From Thermodesulfobacteriaceae bacterium UBA6232 (GTDB lineage: Bacteria > Desulfobacterota > Thermodesulfobacteria > Thermodesulfobacteriales > Thermodesulfobacteriaceae), in contig DJWK01000019.1 in the NCBI GenBank assembly GCA_002441555.1, forward strand, positions 1 to 17,270: DNA of 17,270 bases, read 5' to 3'. Positions 7,109-14,008 of the stretch are shown piece by piece. Below the pieces are notes generated by a model. That model searched no databases and was not told where the DNA came from. It saw only the letters and a program-made list of their open reading frames with translations. The translations under genes and the position numbers were made by a program. Each line of letters starts with the position of its first letter. Position 1 is the first letter of the stretch.

Positions 7109-7887
7109 TCTTTAAAGGGATAGGTAATACAGGCATAGGCATTATGACCGTGAATGGATTCCATATTTTCAGCTTCCACAGTAAACCAATAAATTTCCTT
7201 TCTTTTTAACAACTTAGAGGCAACACCTCTCACTACATCTTCCACAAATTTGGGATTTTCATAAGCCCTTTCGGTAACATATTTTTCATCAGGTCTCTTT
7301 AACAAGGGATATACCGGTGAAGAGGCACTCTCTTCGGCAATTTCAATTAGCTCTTCAAGCCAGATGAATTTTTTGGATCTTATCGCAACTGTCACAATTC
7401 CTCTTTGATTATGAGCTCCGTATTCACTTATACTTTTTGAACAGGGACAAAGGGTCATAACAGGAACTTTAACCCCGAGAATGAGGTCAGTTTTTCTCTT
7501 TGATAAACTTGCAATCATAAAGGCTTGATATTCCATTAGGGAAGGAATTCCAGTTATTGGAGCTTTTTTCTCAATAAAATAGGGAAAATAAACCTCAAGA
7601 TGGGCTGATTTCGCATTAAGTCTTTTTTTTAATTTTTTTAAGATTTCATTTATATTTTTCACATGGATTTCCTCTTTAAACTCATTCAAAACCTCTATAA
7701 ATCTACTCATATGAGTCCCTTTAAAATGGGAAGGAAGATCCACATAAAGATTGAATTCTCCTACGGTTGCCTGAAATCCCCTTACTCTATCAAGGACTTT
7801 TATAGGATAACGAAGATTCTTAATGCCAACTTTTTCTATGGGGAGCTGGTAAGAAGGTTCAAGACTTTGCACATCTGGAAGCTTCAC
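7078..7887 (-). CDS. folE2: GTP cyclohydrolase FolE2 (type IB)
   Basis: Makes 7,8-dihydroneopterin triphosphate from GTP, feeding folate and the preQ0/queuosine pathway. The 269-residue protein has the family signatures KGTHMSRF at 56-63, LCPCSKSISEYGAHNQRG at 146-163 with the catalytic Cys147 and His159, and ESIHGHNA at 243-250 holding Glu243 and His246 of the metal site. FolE2 enzymes can use metals other than zinc and often replace FolE1; whether FolE1 is also present cannot be seen. It is the last gene of the minus-strand block and starts inside the preceding cooC-like gene (29-base overlap). Its 3' end overlaps the convergent zinc-ribbon gene, with no terminator visible between them. QueC, another preQ0 enzyme, lies about 5 kb away on the same strand. 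Confidence 0.93.
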   Translation of the reverse strand: MKLPDVQSLEPSYQLPIEKVGIKNLRYPIKVLDRVRGFQATVGEFNLYVDLPSHFKGTHMSRFIEVLNEFKEEIHVKNINEILKKLKKRLNAKSAHLEVYFPYFIEKKAPITGIPSLMEYQAFMIASLSKRKTDLILGVKVPVMTLCPCSKSISEYGAHNQRGIVTVAIRSKKFIWLEELIEIAEESASSPVYPLLKRPDEKYVTERAYENPKFVEDVVRGVASKLLKRKEIYWFTVEAENMESIHGHNAYACITYPFKDYSSESSISK

Positions 7888-8632
7888 TGCTAAGCTCCTC
7901 GATCTTTCTCTTGAGTTCTTTTATCTTTTGATAAACAGGTCCATTATAATCCAAAAGCCCCTCTCCCTCAAACTCTCTCCTTTCAAAATCTTCATCTCCG
8001 GGAAGGGAAATTAGATATCTTTCTCCAAATTCTCTTTTTAAAAAAACTTCTTGATGCTCATCTTTTACACGGTTGCCAACCACATAGACCTTCTCAAGAT
8101 TCAATTCTTTAGCAAGCTTTAAAATCTGATGGGTGGTTTCAACACTTCCCCTTTGAGGAAGGGTTATAATAAGAAGCATATCAATGGGCGCAACAGTTGC
8201 TCTGCCAAAGTGTTCAACTCCCGCCTCCATATCCACAATCACCACATCTCTTGAGGTAAGAAGTAAATAAGTAAGAAGCCTTCTTAAAACAGTCTGTTCA
8301 GGACAGGCGCATCCTCCTCCAGCAGTTCTTATGGCACCAAGCACCATCAAATTAAGCCCGTTCCTTTTATACATAAACTTTTCGGGCAAGTCATCAATTT
8401 TGGGATTAAGGGTGTAATAGGGACCTGATTTTTCAGCTCTTTCAGCTAAAAGATCAGTCATTTCTGCTATGGGAGTAATTTTTTCTTTTATCTCAAGAAG
8501 CCTTGCAAGATGCGGACTTGGATCGGCATCAATAGCAAGAACTCTGTACCCACCCTCAAGAAAACTCTTTATCAAAAGGGCAGCCACTGTGCTTTTCCCT
8601 ACCCCACCCTTTCCGCAAACTGCTATCTTCAT
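7859..8632 (-). CDS. cooC: CooC-like nickel-insertion ATPase for CO dehydrogenase
   Basis: A 257-residue SIMIBI-class P-loop ATPase. The deviant Walker A GKGGVGKST is at 7-15, the IDADPSPHLA switch at 34-43, and VIVDMEAGVEHFGR at 131-144. The CxC pair GGCACPEQ (Cys108, Cys110) is diagnostic: in CooC this pair lies at the dimer interface, binds Ni or Zn, and supports nickel insertion into CO dehydrogenase. This separates it from ordinary ParA/MinD proteins. No CO dehydrogenase or acetyl-CoA synthase gene is in the window, so it stands as an orphan maturation factor between tsaC and folE2. The ribosome binding site GGAGAGG lies in the tsaC tail, 2 bases from its stop. The exact client enzyme is inferred. 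Confidence 0.82.
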   Translation of the reverse strand: MKIAVCGKGGVGKSTVAALLIKSFLEGGYRVLAIDADPSPHLARLLEIKEKITPIAEMTDLLAERAEKSGPYYTLNPKIDDLPEKFMYKRNGLNLMVLGAIRTAGGGCACPEQTVLRRLLTYLLLTSRDVVIVDMEAGVEHFGRATVAPIDMLLIITLPQRGSVETTHQILKLAKELNLEKVYVVGNRVKDEHQEVFLKREFGERYLISLPGDEDFERREFEGEGLLDYNGPVYQKIKELKRKIEELSSEASRCAKS

Positions 8633-8634
8633 TT

Positions 8635-9279
8635 TTAAACCTCTCCTTTTTTCTCTCCTACAATTCTCATAATCTCTTCAAAGGCAATGGCTCCTTCCCT
8701 AATTAATCTTATATCTTTTTCTAAGATCTCTATCACAGTTGAAGGTTTATCACCTTTTGTTTCTCCAGCATCTACTACGAAATCTATTTCAGGGATCTCC
8801 CTTAAAACCTCTTCTGCGGTTTTACAAGGTGGCCTTCCACTTATGTTGGCACTTGTTCCGGTAATGGGTCCGCCAAAGGCTCTTGCAATCTTTCGGGTTA
8901 ATTCACAGGAAGAAAGCCTAACTCCAATGGTATTAGTTCCAGCTGTCAAAAGAGAAGACAACCCCCTTTTGGCAGGCAAAACCAAGGTTAAAGGCCCAGG
9001 CCAAAAGGCTTTGATAAGCTTTAAAGCAATACCTGGAATTCTTGCACAAACCCTTGTTAAATCATCAAGGGATGAAAGCAACAGTAAAATGGGCTTATCT
9101 GGTTCCCTTTTTTTAAGATAAAAAAGGCGCTTTAAAGCCTCCTCAGAAAAAGGATTGGCAGAAAGCCCATAAAAAGTCTCTGTTGGAATAGCTCCTACTT
9201 TTCCCTTTTTAAGTAAAAGGGCTACCTCTTTTAAGACATTGTCAAGGTTTTGAGAATTTTCCTTGATTTTGAAAATCAT
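8635..9279 (-). CDS. tsaC: Threonylcarbamoyl-AMP synthase (TsaC/Sua5/YrdC)
   Basis: Makes L-threonylcarbamoyladenylate from threonine, bicarbonate and ATP for the t6A37 modification of ANN-decoding tRNAs. The 214-residue protein has the YrdC-domain signatures: IPTETFYGLSA at 31-41, LKKREPDKP at 55-63, WPGPLTLVLP, TIGVRLS and GPITGTSANISGRPP. It ends shortly after the YrdC core, so it is the short form without the Sua5 C-terminal domain. The start ATG lies 7 bases after the upstream gene and lacks a strong ribosome binding site. The CAU-anticodon tRNA that heads this block reads ANN-type codons, the class TsaC products modify; the link may be chance. Confidence 0.92.
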   Translation of the reverse strand: MIFKIKENSQNLDNVLKEVALLLKKGKVGAIPTETFYGLSANPFSEEALKRLFYLKKREPDKPILLLLSSLDDLTRVCARIPGIALKLIKAFWPGPLTLVLPAKRGLSSLLTAGTNTIGVRLSSCELTRKIARAFGGPITGTSANISGRPPCKTAEEVLREIPEIDFVVDAGETKGDKPSTVIEILEKDIRLIREGAIAFEEIMRIVGEKKGEV

Positions 9280-9286
9280 TGAAATC

Positions 9287-10030
9287 TTATGAATTTTCGG
9301 GGAGAAATTCCTCTTCTTTATGATAAATCCTCTTATAGTAAATTATTCTTTTACAGTGAGGGCATTCGTAGAAACGATTATCCTTTTGAAGCTCATTATA
9401 AAGTTGAGGAGGAACAGACATAAAACACCCCTCACACACGCCATTCTCCACTGCTGCAATCCCAATACCGCCCTTTTTCTGTCTGATAACTTCATATTTT
9501 TTAAGTATTCCCCCCGAAATTTTTCCTGCTATCTCGCTTCTTTTCTTAAGAAGTTTTTCCTTTTCAGCATTTATCTCTTCACAGAATTTTTCAAATTTTT
9601 TTGTTTCCTCATCAAGCACTTCCTGAACCTTTTCAAGCTGGGCTTTAAGATTATCCCTTTCCTTTTCTAACTTTTCAATTTCCTCCATAAGCTTGAGAAT
9701 CTCATCTTCCTTTAAACGAATGGTCTTTTTCATCTCTTCAATTTCTCTCAGAAGAATTTGATAATCCCTAGAACCGCGAATCTGTGTAAGCCTTGCCTGG
9801 GTTTGTTTAAGTCTTTTTTGCTCCTCTTTAAGCTCCTCTTCAAAGAGATTTTTTTGTTTATCCTTTTCTTCTATGGTCTTTTCAAGAATATTTATTTTTT
9901 CTTTGAGGATTTCACTTTCTTTTTTGGCTTTTTTAAGCTCTTGAGGAATCTCTGCAATTGACCTTTCTAATTTTAAAATTTCAAGGTCAATTTTTTGAAG
10001 TTCTATTAATCGTGCTATATCTTCTTGCAT
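9287..10030 (-). CDS. Coiled-coil protein with C-terminal zinc ribbon (COG1579 family)
   Basis: A 247-residue protein. Residues about 20-165 form a long heptad-rich, Lys/Glu-rich coiled coil with RGSRDYQ near 85-91. The C-terminal zinc ribbon has Cys199/Cys202 (GVCEGC) and Cys223/Cys226 (YECPHC). This architecture fits the COG1579/DUF164 family, which includes Helicobacter HP0958 and Chlamydia CdsZ. Proposed roles in the family are RNA or protein binding, and no single function holds across it. The start follows GAGGGGAGGGGACA. It is a common neighbour of NIF3-family genes, as here. Confidence 0.85.
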   Translation of the reverse strand: MQEDIARLIELQKIDLEILKLERSIAEIPQELKKAKKESEILKEKINILEKTIEEKDKQKNLFEEELKEEQKRLKQTQARLTQIRGSRDYQILLREIEEMKKTIRLKEDEILKLMEEIEKLEKERDNLKAQLEKVQEVLDEETKKFEKFCEEINAEKEKLLKKRSEIAGKISGGILKKYEVIRQKKGGIGIAAVENGVCEGCFMSVPPQLYNELQKDNRFYECPHCKRIIYYKRIYHKEEEFLPENS

Positions 10031-10044
10031 TGTCCCCTCCCCTC

Positions 10045-10833
10045 TCAGACAATTTTATAAGGACTCTCTTCTTTATAAACATAAATTTTTAAATCTTCCT
10101 TTCTTTCCCTTATAAAATTTTCAATTTTTTCCTTTAGGACTTCAAGAACAAAGGATTCAGCAATCCCGTGATCAATAAGAATAAAATTAAAACCCTCTTC
10201 AAGGGCTGAAAGGGCCTGATGATACTTTACATCTGAAGTTATTAAAGTATTTATTCCCTTTTTCTTAAGATAATCCTTTAAAAATCCTCCTGAGCCACCA
10301 CAAAGGGCTACCTTTTCTATCTCCTTCTCAGGATCACCTACAAGCATTACCCAGCTTTTTAGTATTTTTTTCACCTTCTTTGCCAGGGCTTCAAGCTTAA
10401 CACATTTTTTTAAATTTACCACCTTTCCATAACCATATCCTTCTTCCTCAATAATAAAATCTGAAGTTTCAAGATTTAAAGCTTTTGCAAGGGCCTCACT
10501 CACTCCAAAAGGCACCTTATCAAGAGGGGTATGCCAAGAAAGTAAATTTAGCTTATTTTCAATGGCAAAATAGATAAGTTTCCCTGGTGACTCTTCTTGA
10601 TTAATAGAGTAAAGGGGCTGATAGAAAAGGGGATGATGAGTAATAATCAAATTGCATCCCTTTTTTACGGCCTCTTTGAAAACCTGAAGAATAGGGTTAA
10701 TAGCAAGAATTATTCCTGATACCTCGGCCTCAAAAGATCCGAGCTGTAAACCGTTTATGTCTTTCTTTTCGGCTATTCTTAAAGGAGCAAGGCTTTCAAG
10801 AAATTGATAAAAGTCTTTAACTTTAAGAGACAT
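10045..10833 (-). CDS. NIF3-family dinuclear metal-centre protein (YbgI/YqfO type)
   Basis: A 262-residue protein with the conserved metal-site residues of the NIF3 fold: HH at 66-67 (ITHHP), WHTPLD with His101 and Asp105, and H-x3-E at His222 and Glu226 (DHGIAES). CGGSGG at 178-183 matches the second half of the fold. Length fits the short form without the CutA-like insert. These proteins are often labelled GTP cyclohydrolase I type 2, but the biochemical role is unsettled; the genuine GTP cyclohydrolase of this operon is folE2. The ATG lies only 12 bases after the tRNA 3' end, with no ribosome binding site between, so it would be near-leaderless after tRNA processing. Confidence 0.87.
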   Translation of the reverse strand: MSLKVKDFYQFLESLAPLRIAEKKDINGLQLGSFEAEVSGIILAINPILQVFKEAVKKGCNLIITHHPLFYQPLYSINQEESPGKLIYFAIENKLNLLSWHTPLDKVPFGVSEALAKALNLETSDFIIEEEGYGYGKVVNLKKCVKLEALAKKVKKILKSWVMLVGDPEKEIEKVALCGGSGGFLKDYLKKKGINTLITSDVKYHQALSALEEGFNFILIDHGIAESFVLEVLKEKIENFIRERKEDLKIYVYKEESPYKIV

Positions 10834-10845
10834 AAATTTTATTTA

Positions 10846-10919
10846 TGGGCCCGCCAGGACTCGAACCTGGGACCTTCCGGTTATGAGCCGGTGGCTCTAA
10901 CCAGCTGAGCTACGGGCCC
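10846..10919 (-). tRNA. tRNA with CAU anticodon (Met elongator or Ile2)
   Basis: A complete cloverleaf can be drawn on the minus strand. The acceptor stem GGGCCCG pairs with CGGGCCC, the D arm is GCTC/GAGC, the anticodon loop is CTCATAA (CAU), the T stem CCAGG/CCTGG encloses TTCGAGT, and the discriminator is A. No CCA is encoded. G1:C72 rules out initiator tRNA. C4:G69 and C5:G68 resemble lysidine-modified tRNA-Ile2 of E. coli and B. subtilis more than their elongator tRNA-Met, so both readings stay open. The anticodon stem has an A27-A43 mismatch. Confidence 0.95.
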
Positions 10920-10929
10920 ACATTAATTC

Positions 10930-10964
10930 ATTATAAAAATAACTACCTATAAAAACTTTGTCAA
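10930..10964 (-). promoter_or_regulatory. Putative promoter of the tRNA-led operon
   Basis: A perfect TTGACA -35 on the minus strand lies at 10959-10964. A perfect TATAAT is at 10930-10935 but 23 bases away, which is too long; TATTTT at 10936-10941 gives a normal 17-base spacer. Either would start transcription just upstream of the tRNA. It also marks the end of the dehydrogenase gene (stop at 10980). Confidence 0.6.
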
Positions 10965-10979
10965 GAGCCCTTTAAAAAG

Positions 10980-11834
10980 CTACAATTCTTTAAGAACCTT
11001 GTAAATTACTGAAAAATCTTGTGAACCAAGACCTTTCTTTTTTACCAGGCCATATAACTCCTTTATAGTTGAAGCTGTAAAAGAAATCTCCCCTTTTTCT
11101 TTAAGAAGTTTCATCAAATAATAAAGATCTTTATACATAAGATCTGCACTGAAATGGGTGGAAAAATCCTCCTCAAGAAGCTTTTGTTTTTTTACCTCAA
11201 GAATCATGGATTTCGCTGCACCATTTCCAAGCACTTCAAGAAGTAAATCCTTTGAAAATCCCAGCTTTTCTCCAAGAGATAGAGCCTCTGAAATAGCCTC
11301 CATGAAAGTTCCAAGAATAAAATTATTAATCAGTTTGAGCTCACTTGCCTTTCCCGCCTCTCCTACATAATAAATATTTTTAGCAAAGGTCTGATAAATC
11401 TCCTTGTATGCCTCTGTCTTTTCTTTAACACCGCCAAGTAAAAGGGTTAGTTCTCCTTTTCTTGCGGGGATTACACTACCGAGAACCGGAGCATCAATGT
11501 AATATGCACCGATTTCTTTCAGTCTTTTTTCAGCTTCCCTGACATAAGCGGGATCATTGGTGGTCATATCAATAATGGTTTTTCCGGAAAGCTCACCTTT
11601 AATAAGGCCTTTTTCGCCGAAAATAACCTCCTTTGAAGCAGAGCTGTCAAAAACAATTACAAAAATAGGATCGCAAGCGTTGGCAAGATCCTCCAGATTT
11701 TTGGCAATTTCAACACCCAAGTCCTTTCCTTTATCAGGAGTTCTATTCCAGACCTGTAAAGAAAAACCACCCTGAATTATTCTTTTTGCAATTTCTTTTC
11801 CAAGATTCCCAAGACCAATAAAACCTATCTTCAT
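10980..11834 (-). CDS. NADP-type beta-hydroxyacid dehydrogenase family protein
   Basis: A 284-residue protein with the N-terminal Rossmann motif GFIGLGNLG at 4-12 and WNRTPDK at 29-35. The Arg31 after the second strand suggests NADPH preference. The substrate segment is DAPVLGSVIPARKGEL at 114-129, and the catalytic lysine motif GKASELKLINNF has Lys167 and Asn171. These features fit the 3-hydroxyisobutyrate dehydrogenase / glyoxylate and succinic semialdehyde reductase family; the exact substrate cannot be told from sequence. It follows the perR-like gene by 11 bases with an AAGGAGG ribosome binding site, so the two are probably co-transcribed, and the dehydrogenase may respond to the same regulator. 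Confidence 0.86.
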   Translation of the reverse strand: MKIGFIGLGNLGKEIAKRIIQGGFSLQVWNRTPDKGKDLGVEIAKNLEDLANACDPIFVIVFDSSASKEVIFGEKGLIKGELSGKTIIDMTTNDPAYVREAEKRLKEIGAYYIDAPVLGSVIPARKGELTLLLGGVKEKTEAYKEIYQTFAKNIYYVGEAGKASELKLINNFILGTFMEAISEALSLGEKLGFSKDLLLEVLGNGAAKSMILEVKKQKLLEEDFSTHFSADLMYKDLYYLMKLLKEKGEISFTASTIKELYGLVKKKGLGSQDFSVIYKVLKEL

Positions 11835-11845
11835 AAAGCCTCCTT

Positions 11846-12256
11846 TTAATCTTCTTTACATTCAGGACAAAGCCCTGAAAAAACCACCTGAAAATCAAGT
11901 ATTTTACATTCACTAAGTTCTTGAGGAATGATTATATCGAAATCTTTTTCCACATCAAGAATATGTCCGCATTTCCTACAAATAAAATGATGATGAGGGT
12001 GAACCACAGGATCAAACCTTTTTTTACTGCTATCAATACCAATTTCTTTTATCAGCCCTTTTTCCATAAGGACTTCGAGAGTGTTATAAACTGTAGCAAA
12101 AGACATACTTGGAAAACGTTCCTTTAGGGCATTATAAATATCCTCTGCAGAGGGGTGCTCACGATTATTCTCTAAATATTCAAGAATAGCAAGCCTCTGA
12201 GGTGTAATCTTTAATCCGAGTTTTTTATAATAATCAATTTTTTGAAGCTTTTCCAT
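11846..12256 (-). CDS. perR: PerR-type Fur family peroxide-responsive repressor
   Basis: A 136-residue winged-helix metalloregulator. With a constant offset of three, residues align with B. subtilis PerR: regulatory metal ligands His34 (H37), Asp82 (D85), His88 (H91), His90 (H93) and Asp101 (D104). The structural zinc ligands Cys93/Cys96 and Cys130/Cys133 are also present. PerR with Fe(II) is inactivated by oxidation of H37 or H91, and both positions are kept, so peroxide sensing is plausible. Asp at the 104 position favours PerR over Fur. The DNA-binding region is MSFATVYNTLEVL at 51-63. The start follows TATAGGAGGGG. The 68-base gap upstream (12257-12324) must hold its promoter if it has one, but I see no clear -35/-10 pair or PerR box there. 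It sits upstream of the dehydrogenase on the same strand. Confidence 0.88.
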   Translation of the reverse strand: MEKLQKIDYYKKLGLKITPQRLAILEYLENNREHPSAEDIYNALKERFPSMSFATVYNTLEVLMEKGLIKEIGIDSSKKRFDPVVHPHHHFICRKCGHILDVEKDFDIIIPQELSECKILDFQVVFSGLCPECKED

Positions 12257-12324
12257 TTTTTCCCCTCCTATAAATTAATTTTCGTATTTAACTCTATCAT
12301 TGTTAATTCAATTTTAGAACTATT

Positions 12325-12699
12325 TCAAAATTTTTCAAGCTTTAAATTGATAACATCATTAAAAGTAAAATCCTTTAATCCTATGCAAGATTCTTTTATA
12401 ATTAAAAAATTTTCTTCATCCCTGAAAAGCGCAGGAACTAAAGGCCATTCTTTGCATTTTTCGGGTTTTACGGGATGGATTTTACAGACCCCCTCCCTTT
12501 TATCATAAAAAATGCAATATCCCTCAACTATCTTCATTTCAATACGTTTTTCTTCCTTTTTAATGGTGTAGTTTTCCAAAAACTCTTCCCTTGAAATTCC
12601 AAGATACTCTGCAATTTTAAGAATTTCCTTTTCAGAGAGAGAAACTGTACTTTCTCCTTTGCAACAAAAACCGCATTTTTTACAAACAAATTTTTTCAT
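12325..12699 (-). CDS. YkgJ-type cysteine-cluster protein (CxxCxxCC)
   Basis: A 124-residue protein that opens with the family signature C-x2-C-x2-CC (Cys6, 9, 12, 13) and adds Cys62, Cys72, Cys82 and Cys105, including CKIHPVKPEKC at 72-82. This matches the YkgJ/UPF0153 family, which probably binds zinc or an Fe-S cluster; function is not established. It overlaps queC by four bases (ATGA arrangement), so translation is coupled. No terminator is seen before the perR-like gene, so its transcript may continue into that gene. Confidence 0.83.
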   Translation of the reverse strand: MKKFVCKKCGFCCKGESTVSLSEKEILKIAEYLGISREEFLENYTIKKEEKRIEMKIVEGYCIFYDKREGVCKIHPVKPEKCKEWPLVPALFRDEENFLIIKESCIGLKDFTFNDVINLKLEKF

Positions 12700-13364
12700 T
12701 TATCTTGATAGGAAAGGGGATCTTTAATACCTGCTTCTTTAAAGGCTTGAAGTCTTAATCTGCATGAAGCACATCTTCCGCAGGCAACCTCGGTATTTTT
12801 GTAACAGGACCAGGTAAGTTCAAAGGGTGTTCCAAGTTTCACACCAAGACGAACTATTTCTTTTTTGCTTAAATAAAGAAGAGGGGCTTCTATCTCAATC
12901 TGGGTCTCTGGTTTGGTTCCCTCCTTTATGGCCTGATTAAAGGCTTTTATAAAGGAGTCCCTGCAATCGGGGTATCCTGAAAAATCCACCTGATTTACCC
13001 CTATAAAAATCTTTTTAGCCCCTATAGCTTCTGCCCAGGAGGCTGCAATACTTAAAAATATTCCGTTCCTAAAGGGAACATAAGTTGAGGGGATTCCCAC
13101 TTCCTCCTCTTCCGGGATGGGAAGCTCTTCAGAGACAAGACTTGATCCACCGATTTTTTTCAAAAAGGGAGCCTCTGCAATTAAGACTTTTTCAGGATTA
13201 AAAAACTCACAAAGTTTCTGAAAGCATTCCAATTCTTTTTCTGCACTTTTTTGGCCATATTGCACATGGAGAAAGGCAAGGCGGTAATTTTTTTTCGCAA
13301 TGCTTGCACAAACGGCACTATCCATTCCACTGCTTAGCAAAACCACCGCAAGATCCCTTTCCAT
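12696..13364 (-). CDS. queC: 7-cyano-7-deazaguanine (preQ0) synthase
   Basis: Converts carboxydeazaguanine to preQ0 with ATP and ammonia, for queuosine in tRNA. The 222-residue protein has the PP-loop SSGMDS at 11-16 (usual form SGGxDS), STYVPFRNG at 93-101, GVNQVDFSGYPDCR, and the zinc site SC-x7-C-x2-C-x2-C with Cys187, 195, 198 and 201. The annotated ATG lacks a clear ribosome binding site. Just inside the frame a GTG follows AAAGG at good spacing and would begin at VVLLSSG, so the start could be six codons later. It is the first gene of a two-gene block with the YkgJ-type gene and diverges from the cytochrome lipoprotein gene. FolE2 nearby can supply the pathway precursor; queD and queE are not seen. 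Confidence 0.92.
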   Translation of the reverse strand: MERDLAVVLLSSGMDSAVCASIAKKNYRLAFLHVQYGQKSAEKELECFQKLCEFFNPEKVLIAEAPFLKKIGGSSLVSEELPIPEEEEVGIPSTYVPFRNGIFLSIAASWAEAIGAKKIFIGVNQVDFSGYPDCRDSFIKAFNQAIKEGTKPETQIEIEAPLLYLSKKEIVRLGVKLGTPFELTWSCYKNTEVACGRCASCRLRLQAFKEAGIKDPLSYQDK

Positions 13365-13409
13365 TTCAGCTATAAAATTACTGCAAAAATTAGATATTTC
13401 AAATTAGGT

Positions 13410-13437
13410 TTGACAAATCCCTTTCTTTTTATATTAT
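13410..13437 (+). promoter_or_regulatory. Promoter of the cytochrome lipoprotein operon
   Basis: TTGACA at 13410-13415, a 16-base spacer and TATTAT at 13432-13437 make a near-consensus sigma-70 promoter, starting transcription near 13444. It lies in the 109-base divergent gap (13365-13473) between queC and the lipoprotein gene and should drive the plus-strand block to panD and rimO. The opposite strand must hold a queC promoter, but I see no clear one. Confidence 0.65.
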
Positions 13438-13473
13438 TTATTTTTTTAAAAAATTTGCAGGAAGGAGGGCCTT

Positions 13474-13962
13474 ATGAAAAAACTTGCAGTTATAGGTTTT
13501 TCTCTTTTTTTAGCCTTAGGAAGTTTTTATGGATGTAAAAAGCAAGAAAAAGCTCCATCTGAGGGTAAAACCCAAAGTGAAATGGTTAATCAAACTATAA
13601 AAGAAGAACCACAGACCAAAGAAGCCTCACAGGAAAGTCAAAAACCAACAAAAACTCCTCTCAAGACTGAAAAGGTGATTCAAGAAAGCAAAAAGATAGA
13701 GGATTCTACCCAAAGGGTTGCTCAAAAAACTGAGGAGGCTTCTGGTAAGCTTTCTTGTCTTAAATGCCACGGCGATCTTACAAAGCTTTCAGAAAAAATT
13801 CTTCCCCTTGGTTTTTCTTCAGGAGCTGAGCTTGCCAATTATCTCAAAAATAGATCTCCCAAAAGGGCTTACCACAAAAATCTCTCTGATAGTGATATCA
13901 CAAAAGCTTTTGAAAGTATTCCCCGTACTTCTAAGCCTTTAAAAAAGATTGAGGGTTGCTAA
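13474..13962 (+). CDS. Single-heme c-type cytochrome lipoprotein
   Basis: A 162-residue secreted protein. Residues 1-20 form a signal peptide ending FYGC, so Cys21 is the likely lipidated residue, although Phe at -3 is unusual for a lipobox. Residues 22-92 are a polar Lys/Glu/Gln/Thr-rich linker that should let the domain stand off the membrane. CLKCH at 95-99 is a heme c binding site. The following domain has no methionine that could act as the usual sixth ligand; His134 in AYHKNLS is the only later histidine, so bis-His coordination is possible. The protein ends in Cys162. I do not recognise a named family. The start follows GGAAGGAGGG. It leads the block to L,D-transpeptidase and pantothenate genes. 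Confidence 0.8.
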   Translation: MKKLAVIGFSLFLALGSFYGCKKQEKAPSEGKTQSEMVNQTIKEEPQTKEASQESQKPTKTPLKTEKVIQESKKIEDSTQRVAQKTEEASGKLSCLKCHGDLTKLSEKILPLGFSSGAELANYLKNRSPKRAYHKNLSDSDITKAFESIPRTSKPLKKIEGC

Positions 13963-14008
13963 GTTTTAACTTAAAAAATTCAAAATTTAATCTTTATTAG
14001 CATTTCTT

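Noticed and set aside
8687..9121. A 144-residue open frame on the plus strand
   Set aside because: It lies antisense to tsaC, whose protein has full family motifs; the plus-strand product shows no recognisable domain and no ribosome binding site.
10964..10985. AGCCCTTT...AAAAAGCT imperfect palindrome as a terminator of the dehydrogenase gene
   Set aside because: The arms are short and imperfect, with no T-run in the right place, and the site overlaps the promoter of the tRNA operon.
12257..12324. PerR/Fur box or clear promoter upstream of the perR-like gene
   Set aside because: Only loose matches (AAATTAATTT palindrome, TTAAC...GTTAA) are seen, not a TTATAATnATTATAA-like box, and no -35/-10 pair with good spacing.
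13963..14008. AAGTT-TT-AACTT repeat after the lipoprotein gene
   Set aside because: The stem is five A/T-rich pairs with a two-base loop, too weak for a terminator or a known RNA element.
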